A DNA stretch of 12,010 bases from a bacterium (GTDB lineage: Bacteria; Desulfobacterota; Binatia; UBA12015), in the NCBI GenBank assembly GCA_018970825.1, contig JAGWVP010000043.1, forward strand, positions 1-12,010, in the 5' to 3' direction. Of the stretch, positions 1 through 6,775 are shown one piece after another. Each line of letters opens with the position of its first letter. The stretch's first letter is position 1. The notes under the pieces were generated by a model that had not been told where the DNA came from, did no database searches, and saw nothing but the letters and a program-made list of their open reading frames with translations. A program made the translations under genes and the position numbers.

Positions 1-88
1 CGCCACCTGGAAGAAGGTCGACGCCCCGGTGCCGCGGGTCGAGCCGCCGGTGCAGCGACGGTTGACCCGGGTTGCCACCGGCAACTGA
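1..88 (+). CDS. 3' end of an unidentified plus-strand gene (partial)
   Basis: The frame beginning at base 2 runs open for 28 codons to a TGA at 86-88. Almost every codon ends in G or C (only three exceptions), matching the bias of the confident genes here, so this is read as the C-terminus of a gene whose body lies left of the window. The tail begins ATWKKVDAPVPR, is Pro/Val/Arg-rich and ends ATGN. No domain can be assigned. It converges on the epimerase gene that ends at 255, and a hairpin follows it at once, which fits a gene end. The coding call is inferred from codon bias only. Confidence 0.6.
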   Translation, partial: ATWKKVDAPVPRVEPPVQRRLTRVATGN

Positions 89-98
89 GCTCGCGCGC

Positions 99-130
99 AA
101 CGAGGCCCGCCTCGCGGCAAGGGGCTCGTT
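99..130 (+). terminator. candidate terminator hairpin after the partial gene
   Basis: AACGAG at 99-104 pairs with CTCGTT at 125-130, and CCC at 106-108 pairs with GGG at 122-124 across a one-base bulge at 105. The outer flanks can add GC pairs. It lies 10 bases after the TGA at 86-88 and between convergent genes. There is no T-run, so function as an intrinsic terminator is an inference. Confidence 0.4.
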
Positions 131-254
131 CGCGGGCGGTGCGACGTGACGAGGACGCGGCTCTGCGGTGTCGTCGGGGGCGAACCTCGAGGGCTCAGCG
201 CATGCGGAAGAGCGAGCGCAGCTCGTTTCGGATCGCCAGGTTCGTCCGGCGCCA

Positions 255-1193
255 TCACCCTTCGCTCTCGCCCGCCCCCCGCAGCCAACTCGCCGTGCGC
301 GCGAGTCCCTCGGCGAACGACACCCGCGGGCTCCAGCCGAGGTGCTCCCTCGCCCGGTCGATTCGGAGCACGCTCGCGGGCACGTCGAACGGCCGCGACG
401 GCAGGTGTCTCCTACGGACGCGGGTTCCGAGGAGCGCCTCGATGGCCCCGATCACCTCGAGGAGGTTCAGCCCGCGGCCGCTGCCGACGTTGAAGACGCG
501 ATGGCTTCCCTCGTAGGTGAGCGCGCGCGCGAGCGCAGAGGCGGCATCGCTCACGTGGAAGTAGTCGCGCACGACGCTGCCGTCGCCCCAGATCTCGATC
601 TCCTCTCCGCGCAGGGCGCGATCGAGGAAGATCGTGACGGCACCCTGGGCCGTCGCCACCCGCTGTCGCTCGCCGAACGGGTTGGCGAGCCGCAGCACGC
701 GGTAGTCGAGGCCGTGGAGGCGACGGTGAAGTTCGAGGTACTTCTCGATCGCGAGCTTTCCGATGCCGTAGGAACAGATCGGATCGGTCGGGTGGTCCTC
801 GGGAATCGGGATCGTCCGGGGGATTCCGTAGACCGTGCCACCCGACGACACGAGCACGAAGCGACCCGCACCGCGCCGTCGCACCGCTTCGAGGAGGTGG
901 AGCGTGCCCACGACGTTGGTCTGCACGTCCCGGGCGAAGTCGAGGTTCGAGGACCCCGGCAAGGTCGTCGACACGAGGTGGTAGACGGCGTCGCAGCCCG
1001 CGACCGCCAGGTCGACCTGTCCGGGGTCGAGGAAGTCGCCCTCGACCCACTCGACCGGCTCTTCGGCGCGAAACACCCGGTAGGGCCGCACGCCGGGCCG
1101 GTCGAAGATGCGCACCGCGTGGCCCTCGGCCAGTAGCTCGTCGGCCAGGTGCGACCCGAGAAAGCCCCCGCCGCCGAGCAGGACGCACTTCAT
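255..1193 (-). CDS. NAD-dependent sugar epimerase/dehydratase (extended SDR, UDP-glucose 4-epimerase-like)
   Basis: This is a 312-residue extended short-chain dehydrogenase, likely cytosolic, that would act on a nucleotide-diphosphate sugar using bound NAD(P). The start MKCVLLGGGGFLGSHL gives the Rossmann GxxGxxG motif at residues 7-13, and D31 sits at the end of the second strand where NAD-preferring members carry an acid. The catalytic set is visible: SSG around S117 and Y142xxxK146 (YGIGK). The RDYFHV motif at 209-214, typical of UDP-glucose/GDP-mannose epimerase relatives, is also present. Length is normal for the family (about 300-340). The ATG at 1193 overlaps the glycosyltransferase stop as ATGA, which implies translational coupling and a shared role in making an activated sugar for glycan assembly. 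The exact sugar cannot be read from sequence. A 4-epimerase, a dehydratase or a related reductase are all possible. Confidence 0.9.
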   Translation of the reverse strand: MKCVLLGGGGFLGSHLADELLAEGHAVRIFDRPGVRPYRVFRAEEPVEWVEGDFLDPGQVDLAVAGCDAVYHLVSTTLPGSSNLDFARDVQTNVVGTLHLLEAVRRRGAGRFVLVSSGGTVYGIPRTIPIPEDHPTDPICSYGIGKLAIEKYLELHRRLHGLDYRVLRLANPFGERQRVATAQGAVTIFLDRALRGEEIEIWGDGSVVRDYFHVSDAASALARALTYEGSHRVFNVGSGRGLNLLEVIGAIEALLGTRVRRRHLPSRPFDVPASVLRIDRAREHLGWSPRVSFAEGLARTASWLRGAGESEG

Positions 1194-2539
1194 CGGCCGC
1201 CGCGCCTCTCCGCCATGACCTCGGCGTAGACCTGCAGCATCTCGTCCACGTACTCCGCATCGGTCTTCGGGGGAACGGCGCTCGCCGACAGCCGGTCGAG
1301 CACCGCCCGATCCGTGGCCAGGTTCTCCAGCAGCCGGGCGAGGACGCCCGCGTCGCCGGCCGGGAAGAGGAGCCCGTTGCGCCCGTGCTCGACCGCCTCG
1401 GACATGCCGCCCAGGTCGGAGGCGACCACCGGGCACGCGGCCGCCTGCGCCGAGTAGATCACGAGTGGCGTGTTCTCGAACCAGATCGACGGCACGACCA
1501 GAACGTCGATCCCGGAGAAGATCGTGGCGATCTCGTCGTTCGGGAAGGTGCCGCAGAAACGGATCCGCGGGTCGTCGCCCGCGAGGGCCTGCAGGCGACG
1601 CGTGTACGGGGGATCGAAGTCCGGCCCGCCGTAGATCCGCAGCTCGACGGGAAGTCCGGCCGGAAGCGAACGCACCGCGGCCACGGCGACGTGCGCGCCC
1701 TTGTGCTCGCCGAGGGTGCCGATGAAGCCCACGCGAAGGCGGCCCCGCTCGTCCGCGACCCGTAGCACCGGAGGCACGGCGCGGATGCCGTACCTGCGAA
1801 GAACCGCCCTGTCGGCCCGGAGCCCGCACGCGACGAGACGGTCGAGCATCAACCGGGTCGGCACGATGACGCGGTCCAGCCGGTTCATGCGCTCGCGCAA
1901 AAACCCCGGCCGCCTCGCGAGATTGCCCGCCTTCCGACCGAGCGCACCGGTACCCCAGGCCCCGGATTCGATCCGGTCGACGAGGAACGACACCGCCCCG
2001 TCCGGCAGCAGGCCGAACGCGGCGGCCAGCGGCCCGGGCTGCGTGTCGGCGACCGCGTGGCGGATGCAGTTGACGCCGTCGTCGTCCGGCCCGGCGCATG
2101 CCGAGTCGTCGGGCAGGCGCAGCTGGCAGTTCGGGCAGATCAGCCAGTAGTCGGTGGTCGTCATGACCGTCGGAACGCCGGCCTCGACGCAGGCGTCGAT
2201 CGCGGAAGCCGAGAGGTTGCCGAGGTGGAAGAAGTGCACGACGTCGGGCGAGAAGCGTCGCAGGAGTCCGCCGAACCAACGACCGTAGAGCGGATCGACG
2301 TGGTCGGGGCGCGCCGAGTCCGGCCGCGCGTCGCACGAGTAGCGGTGGACGTGGATGCCGTCGTGCTCGTACTCGTCGAAGCGCGACTCGTCGGGAAGGT
2401 CCGCCTCGGTGGGGCGCCCGGTGCAGACCACGACGTCGTGCCCGCGGCGTTGCAGCTCGCGGGCGCTCGAGAGGGTGAGGACTTCCGTCCCCCCGCCGTG
2501 ATCGGGGAGGAAGAGATGCGAGGTGAGCACCAGCCTCAT
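1190..2539 (-). CDS. GT4-family glycosyltransferase (GT-B fold)
   Basis: This 449-residue protein would transfer a sugar from an activated donor to a glycan or lipid acceptor at the inner membrane or in the cytosol. It starts MRLVLTSHLFLPDHGGGTE, a classic GT4 N-terminus with the glycine loop (residues 15-17) after strand one. The C-terminal donor-binding half begins VGFIGTLGEHKG (270-281) and includes VPSIWFENTPL (349-359) and ASDLGGMSE (373-381). The usual second Glu of the E-x7-E motif is a Ser (S363, with E355 kept). A Cys-bearing stretch follows TTTDYW, with C135, C138, C148 and C158. Upstream in-frame ATGs at 2563 and 2623 would add non-conserved residues, so 2539 was chosen, although no clear Shine-Dalgarno precedes it. 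It is the first gene of a two-gene operon with the epimerase, overlapping it by four bases. Its acceptor is unknown. Confidence 0.9.
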   Translation of the reverse strand: MRLVLTSHLFLPDHGGGTEVLTLSSARELQRRGHDVVVCTGRPTEADLPDESRFDEYEHDGIHVHRYSCDARPDSARPDHVDPLYGRWFGGLLRRFSPDVVHFFHLGNLSASAIDACVEAGVPTVMTTTDYWLICPNCQLRLPDDSACAGPDDDGVNCIRHAVADTQPGPLAAAFGLLPDGAVSFLVDRIESGAWGTGALGRKAGNLARRPGFLRERMNRLDRVIVPTRLMLDRLVACGLRADRAVLRRYGIRAVPPVLRVADERGRLRVGFIGTLGEHKGAHVAVAAVRSLPAGLPVELRIYGGPDFDPPYTRRLQALAGDDPRIRFCGTFPNDEIATIFSGIDVLVVPSIWFENTPLVIYSAQAAACPVVASDLGGMSEAVEHGRNGLLFPAGDAGVLARLLENLATDRAVLDRLSASAVPPKTDAEYVDEMLQVYAEVMAERRGGR

Positions 2540-2621
2540 GGGGAGGCTTCCGCGGTAGCCCATTCGGGCAGGGTGCGGTAGTGCCATTGGTGCCCCGGCC
2601 GACCCACGGATCCCGGACTCC

Positions 2622-3254
2622 ATGAAGCTCTACACCTTCCCCGTCGCCCCGAACCCGACCAAGGTCCGCCTCTACCTCGCGGAGAAGGCCGCGGCCGGTA
2701 AGCCGATCGCGATCGAGGAAGTCCCGGTCGATCTGGTCAAGGGCGAGCACCGATCCGCCGAGCATCGCGCGCGCAACCCGTTCGGACTGCTGCCCGTGCT
2801 CGAGACCGACTCGGGAGCCCACCTCGTCGAGTCGCTCGTCATCATCGACTACCTCGAGGAGCTCCACCCCGAGCCGCCGATGTTCGGCTCCGATCCCGAG
2901 TCGCGAGCCCATGCCCGGCAGGTCGAGCGGATCGCCGACCTGGGCGTGCTCGTCCCCCTGGGCGGTCTCGTCCATGCGACCCGGTCGCCGGTCGGCCATC
3001 CCGCGAATCCGCCCGTCGCCGACTACTTCCGGGCGCTCCTGCCGCGTCGCCTCGACTACCTCGAGTCGCTCTTCGCCGACGGCCGGACGTTCCTCGCCGG
3101 CGAGCGCGTCACGGTCGGCGACTGCACGCTCGCCGCGGCGCTGCAGTTCGGCCGCTTCCGCAAGATCGACCCGCTCGGCGAGTACCCGCGACTGCGGGCC
3201 TGGGACGCGCGCTACCGGGAGCGCGAGCCCGCGAAGCGGGTGCTCGTCCTCTGA
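2622..3254 (+). CDS. glutathione S-transferase family protein
   Basis: This 210-residue cytosolic GST-fold protein would use glutathione for conjugation, isomerisation or peroxide chemistry. The thioredoxin-like N-terminal domain runs from MKLYTFPVAPNPTKVRLYL to about residue 82. The cis-Pro is P58 in NPFGLLPVL, and the glutathione gamma-glutamyl-binding pair is E70-S71. The helical C-terminal domain (about 95-205) contains the N-capping box TVGD (164-167). The loop that normally carries the catalytic Ser, Cys or Tyr reads APNPTKV, as in a common proteobacterial GST subgroup with MKLYTFPxxPNPxxVR starts, so the activating residue is not obvious. Length is standard (about 200-220). Its ATG lies 82 bases from the divergent glycosyltransferase start. 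The next gene follows 29 bases after its stop, so co-transcription with the hydrolase is likely. The substrate is unknown. Confidence 0.92.
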   Translation: MKLYTFPVAPNPTKVRLYLAEKAAAGKPIAIEEVPVDLVKGEHRSAEHRARNPFGLLPVLETDSGAHLVESLVIIDYLEELHPEPPMFGSDPESRAHARQVERIADLGVLVPLGGLVHATRSPVGHPANPPVADYFRALLPRRLDYLESLFADGRTFLAGERVTVGDCTLAAALQFGRFRKIDPLGEYPRLRAWDARYREREPAKRVLVL

Positions 3255-3283
3255 ATCCCGACCGCGGACGGAGACCGACCGCC

Positions 3284-4321
3284 ATGATCGAGACGCGCCG
3301 CCGAAGCCTCCGCCCGGGCGACGCTTCCGGGGGCGCGCCGCGCCCGTGCCTCGACACGGCGCGGTTGCCCCGCGGTTTCGCCGTCCTCGTCGCCGTGCTC
3401 TTCCTCGCCTGTGGCACCGCGTCTTCTCCCGGGCCCGAGCGCGAGACCCTGGCCGGCGTCGAGTTCACGCACCACGAGACGGAGATCCGGGGCGTGACCT
3501 GGCACCACGTCGAGGCAGGTCGCGGCGAGCCGATCCTCTTCGTGCACGGGCTTCCCGAGTCGTGGTTTTCCTGGCACCACCAACTGGAGGACCTCTCCCG
3601 CGATCACCGGGTCGTGGCCGTCGACCGGAAGGGATGTGGCCGCTCCGACAAGGAGGACGGCGACTACCGGGTGGCAACCGTCGCCGACGAGCTGCTCGAA
3701 CTCGCCGACGTGATCGGGCTCGACCGCTTCACGCTCGTCTCGCACGACTGGGGAACGCTCGTCGCCGACGAGGTCGCGTCGAGACGCCCCGAGCGCGTCG
3801 TGCGCTACGTCCGGATGCAGGTACCGGTGCAGCTGATCGAGGCGCGTCACTTCCCCCAATTCCGGCTCTTCACCGACCCGGTGATCGCGGAGTCGGTGCT
3901 GGGCGACGCGGCGCGCTTCGTCGACGGGCTCTACGGCCGCGTCGGGGTACCCGACCAGCCGTTCCGCAACACGGTGCAGCAGCTGCCCGGCGCGGAGCTC
4001 GACCGCATCACCGCGGAGTTCGCGCGGCCGGGCAGCGCGCGCGCGACCTACTACTACTTCCGCGACAACCCGGCCGACTTCGCCGCCTGGCCCGCGAGGA
4101 AGACCGCTCAGACCGCGCGGATGACGATGCCGGTCCTGCTCCTCCAGGCCGACTCCGACCGAAACCAACCGCTCTACTACTTCGACGGCGCGACGGCGTT
4201 CTTCCCCGACGCCCGCCTCGAGATCGTCGCCGATTCCGGCCACTTCTCCCACGTCGAGCAGCCGGACGCCGTTTCCACCGTGATCCGGCGCTTCCTCGCC
4301 GAGACATCGCAGGGCCGGTGA
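3284..4321 (+). CDS. alpha/beta hydrolase, epoxide hydrolase/haloalkane dehalogenase-like, probable lipoprotein
   Basis: This is a 345-residue alpha/beta-fold hydrolase of the branch that uses an Asp nucleophile. The oxyanion-hole motif HGLPES is at 88-93. The nucleophile elbow SHDWG at 153-157 has D155 in place of Ser, as in epoxide hydrolases and haloalkane dehalogenases. The acid is probably D290 or D292 (LLLQADSD), and the base is H320 in DSGHFSH. Tyrosines in TYYYF (255-259) could be cap-domain epoxide-activating residues. The N-terminus is unusual: after about 30 polar residues comes a hydrophobic stretch (GFAVLVAVLFLACG) with C43 as the likely lipidated Cys, so the enzyme is probably exported and membrane-anchored. 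CGGAGA at 3269-3274 is a reasonable ribosome binding site for the ATG at 3284. A TTG at 3365 would give a shorter, more typical signal peptide. It lies 29 bases after the GST gene. The substrate is not evident. Confidence 0.88.
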   Translation: MIETRRRSLRPGDASGGAPRPCLDTARLPRGFAVLVAVLFLACGTASSPGPERETLAGVEFTHHETEIRGVTWHHVEAGRGEPILFVHGLPESWFSWHHQLEDLSRDHRVVAVDRKGCGRSDKEDGDYRVATVADELLELADVIGLDRFTLVSHDWGTLVADEVASRRPERVVRYVRMQVPVQLIEARHFPQFRLFTDPVIAESVLGDAARFVDGLYGRVGVPDQPFRNTVQQLPGAELDRITAEFARPGSARATYYYFRDNPADFAAWPARKTAQTARMTMPVLLLQADSDRNQPLYYFDGATAFFPDARLEIVADSGHFSHVEQPDAVSTVIRRFLAETSQGR

Positions 4322-4383
4322 GGCCCGAGGACGCCCGGGACGTCTCGCGCCGGCGCCCTGCGAAGGTCGCGCCGCTGCGGTCC

Positions 4384-4413
4384 TTGACAGTGTTCGGATC
4401 GACGTGGGACCGT
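4384..4413 (+). promoter_or_regulatory. possible sigma70-type promoter for the unknown lipoprotein gene
   Basis: A perfect -35 box TTGACA sits at 4384-4389. Eighteen bases on, GACCGT at 4408-4413 keeps only the A2 and T6 of a -10 box. The same octamer TTGACAGT with an 18-base spacer recurs at 11514 before another lipoprotein gene, which supports a real promoter here. The -10 is weak, so this rests mainly on the -35. Confidence 0.35.
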
Positions 4414-4439
4414 GCGCCCCGCAAAGGAGAGGGTTTTCG

Positions 4440-5345
4440 ATGGGAATCCCGCTTGCGACTTCGTCCGTGACTCGGGCGGCCACGATCGTCGCGACCATCC
4501 TCGTAGCGCTTCTGCCTGGATGCGGCTCGACGAGCCGGTTCGTTCCCGAGCCGCCGCTGCTCGGCGAAGTCACCTACGAGGCGATTTCGGTCGACAGCGA
4601 GTGCTACCTGCGGATCCGCGTCGACGATCGCGGGGAGGTCGCCGGGGAGTTCTTCCTTTTCGAGGGCGGATCGGACGGCCCCGACTGCGAGCCCGACACG
4701 AGCGGATGCGATCGGACCGACGTCGCGAGCGGAACGCTTTCGGGTCGCGTCTCCGGCAACGCGGTCCGAATGACCGCGGAGCCACTCGAGCTCGATGCCC
4801 GAGCTTTCGTGCTGCAGGGATCCCGGGAGGGGGACGACCTGGTGCTCTCTGCGGACGATGGTCGGTGGACCACGAGGCGCTTCGTACGCCGCGAGGCCGC
4901 GCTCGCGCCCACGGACTTCCCGAGTACGCCTGGTGGGTGGCCACGGTACTCGGTCGAGTTCGCCTCGCCGTTCGTCGGCGCAGGGCAGCTCGCGGTGAGC
5001 CCGTTGCCCTCCCTCTTCTTCCCGCTGGTCTGGGGGAGCCATTACCGCCGCCTGTCCAATCATCCCGGGTGGTCGCGCCCCGACGATGCGCCCGGATCCG
5101 CATGGATGGGGACCTTCGCGAACGGATGGGTGTGGATCGACGTCTACGACGGCCGGATTGCGGGGCACCATCTCTCCCGGATCTGGTTCCGACAGCCCTC
5201 GAACCAGTCCAGCTCGGTTCCCATCGACCTCGAGGGGCTCCGACCCGGGGAGACCGCACGCATCTCGACGGAGGACAGTTGGATCGTCCTTGCCGACCCC
5301 GATCGACGCTTCGCGGTGTCCGGAACGGTCTCGAGGCCGGAGTAG
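4440..5345 (+). CDS. lipoprotein of unknown function
   Basis: This 301-residue protein is not one I recognise. It begins with a short signal peptide ending in LLPGC, so C28 is the probable lipidated residue and the mature protein would be tethered to a membrane facing the periplasm or outside. The rest has alternating short hydrophobic and polar stretches typical of beta-rich proteins, several acidic loops (a Cys-containing one reads CEPDTSGC) and a Trp-rich segment, MGTFANGWVWIDVYDGR. No catalytic motif is visible. The start was chosen because AAAGGAGA (4423-4430) is a strong ribosome binding site ten bases upstream of the ATG at 4440; the in-frame ATG at 4404 lies upstream of that site and would precede the signal peptide with unneeded residues. 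Its own promoter may lie at 4384. Codon third positions look slightly less G/C-biased than in its neighbours. Confidence 0.75.
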   Translation: MGIPLATSSVTRAATIVATILVALLPGCGSTSRFVPEPPLLGEVTYEAISVDSECYLRIRVDDRGEVAGEFFLFEGGSDGPDCEPDTSGCDRTDVASGTLSGRVSGNAVRMTAEPLELDARAFVLQGSREGDDLVLSADDGRWTTRRFVRREAALAPTDFPSTPGGWPRYSVEFASPFVGAGQLAVSPLPSLFFPLVWGSHYRRLSNHPGWSRPDDAPGSAWMGTFANGWVWIDVYDGRIAGHHLSRIWFRQPSNQSSSVPIDLEGLRPGETARISTEDSWIVLADPDRRFAVSGTVSRPE

Positions 5346-5465
5346 GCCTGGCCGACGGCCTGCCGATTTCCGCGGCACGGCCCAACTCGCAGGCAGCCCT
5401 TGGGCAGCCGTGATGGAAAACAGGGGCCCCCGGCCGATGGCCCGACGGTTGCTCTGGGTGACTTC

Positions 5466-6749
5466 GTGCTCGGACTCGTCCTCACGGCGGGCGGCGCCCG
5501 CGGTGCCTACCAGGCGGGCGTCCTCAAGCGGATCGGGGAGATCCCCTCGCTCGCCGGGGCGGCATCGCCCTTCCCGATCGTCACCGGGGCGTCGGCAGGC
5601 GCGATCAACGGCACCGCCATCGCGGGCCGCGCGCGCGACTTCCGCGAGGCGACCCGGGAACTCGCCCGGCTCTGGGCCGGGCTCCGGGTCGAGAACGTGT
5701 TCCGGACCGACGCATTCTCGCTGTCGGCCGGCGCGCTGCGCTTCGTGCGCGACATGGCGCTCGGGCCGATCCTCGGCAGCACGCTCACGCAGGCGCTCCT
5801 CGACGCGGCGCCCCTGCGGGAGTTCCTCGGGCGGGCGCTGCCTCTCGACGGCATCGCCGGGTCGATCCGCGACGGCCACCTCTACGCCGTCGCGATCCTC
5901 GCGACGAGCTACCACTCGGGTCGATCCTTCACCTTCGTGCAGGGTCGCCCCGGGCACCCGGTGTGGGCGAAGAGCAGGCGCGTCGTCCTGCCCGTCGACC
6001 TGACCGTCGACCACGTCTGTGCGTCCGCCGCGATTCCGCTCGTCTTCCCGCCCGTGCCGATCCCTTCGGCTGCGGGCGACGTCTACTTCGGAGACGGCGC
6101 GCTGCGGCTCGTCACGCCCTTCAGCCCGGCGATCCGCCTCGGCGCGAGCCACGTCTTCGGGATCGGCATCCGCTCGCGTCGCGCCGCCGACTCCCTCTGG
6201 CAGGAGGAACTCGGGGTCGGCGGCGAGGGCCCGCAGCACGGCGAGGGCATCCCGATGCCGCCGATGGCGCAGATCTGCGGGGTGTTCCTGAACGCGCTGT
6301 TCCTCGACCACCTCGACGCCGACCTCGACCACCTGCGGCGCATGAACGAACTCATCGAGTCGGTCGGCGGCGAGGCGAGACCTGCGCTGCGGCCCGCGAC
6401 GCCGGGTGCGACCGCAGAGCCCATGCGGGTCGTGTCGCCGCTCGTCGTGAGTCCCTCGGAGGATCTCGCACTCGTCGCGCAGCGCTTCGCGCACCGCATG
6501 CCGCGGCTCGTGCGCCTGATGCTCGACGGCCTCGGTACTCCCGACGCACAGAGCGCCGACCTCACGAGCTACCTGCTGTTCGACTCGTACTACACGCGGA
6601 CCCTCGTCGACATCGGTTACCGCGACGCCGGCGAGCGCATCGACGAAATCGAAGCCTTCCTGCGCGACGGCACGGCGGCGTCCCGCGCCGCGGGCGCGTC
6701 CGTCTCGCGGATCGCGAACGAAGACAGGGAGGAGCGCGTCGCCGGCTGA
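5466..6749 (+). CDS. patatin-like phospholipase
   Basis: This patatin-fold acyl hydrolase, 427 residues from this start, would cleave acyl chains from phospholipids or neutral lipids. The sequence opens LGLVLTAGGARGAYQAGVL, giving the oxyanion-hole motif GGARG at residues 9-13. The nucleophile elbow GASAG has Ser43 as the catalytic residue, and the dyad Asp is in GDGAL (D210). ASAAIPLVFPPV is another family hallmark. The C-terminal region beyond about residue 320 is less conserved. The GTG at 5466 puts the start right at the first beta strand. A TTG at 5400 is the only other start in the frame and would add 22 low-complexity residues; no clear ribosome binding site decides between them. The wax-ester synthase gene starts 26 bases after its stop, so the two are probably co-transcribed and concerned with storage-lipid turnover. 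No signal peptide is seen. Confidence 0.88.
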   Translation: MLGLVLTAGGARGAYQAGVLKRIGEIPSLAGAASPFPIVTGASAGAINGTAIAGRARDFREATRELARLWAGLRVENVFRTDAFSLSAGALRFVRDMALGPILGSTLTQALLDAAPLREFLGRALPLDGIAGSIRDGHLYAVAILATSYHSGRSFTFVQGRPGHPVWAKSRRVVLPVDLTVDHVCASAAIPLVFPPVPIPSAAGDVYFGDGALRLVTPFSPAIRLGASHVFGIGIRSRRAADSLWQEELGVGGEGPQHGEGIPMPPMAQICGVFLNALFLDHLDADLDHLRRMNELIESVGGEARPALRPATPGATAEPMRVVSPLVVSPSEDLALVAQRFAHRMPRLVRLMLDGLGTPDAQSADLTSYLLFDSYYTRTLVDIGYRDAGERIDEIEAFLRDGTAASRAAGASVSRIANEDREERVAG

Positions 6750-6775
6750 GACGTTCCGGGGCGCGACGAACGACG

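Noticed and set aside
1..255. A minus-strand frame from the ATG at 255, overlapping the epimerase stop as TGATG and open to the window edge
   Set aside because: Its codons lack the third-position bias of the genes here and it lies antisense to the better-supported partial gene at 1-88.
255..2999. A minus-strand frame open for 914 codons spanning the epimerase, glycosyltransferase and part of the GST region
   Set aside because: Only its last 312 codons (the epimerase) are real. The upstream part is an Arg/Pro/Gly-rich out-of-frame reading of the glycosyltransferase gene.
4330..4344. Near-palindrome GACGCCCGGGACGTC after the hydrolase gene
   Set aside because: It is short and imperfect, with no T-run, so it is not strong enough to call a terminator or operator.
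5400..5465. TTG at 5400 as the patatin start
   Set aside because: It adds 22 Gly/Pro-rich residues before the first beta strand and has no good ribosome binding site. GTG at 5466 fits the family better, though not decisively.
4008..6494. Long minus-strand open frame opposite the hydrolase, lipoprotein and patatin genes
   Set aside because: Composition is Arg/Glu/Asp-rich with no motif. It is antisense to three genes with recognisable domains or signals; in GC-rich DNA such frames stay open by chance.
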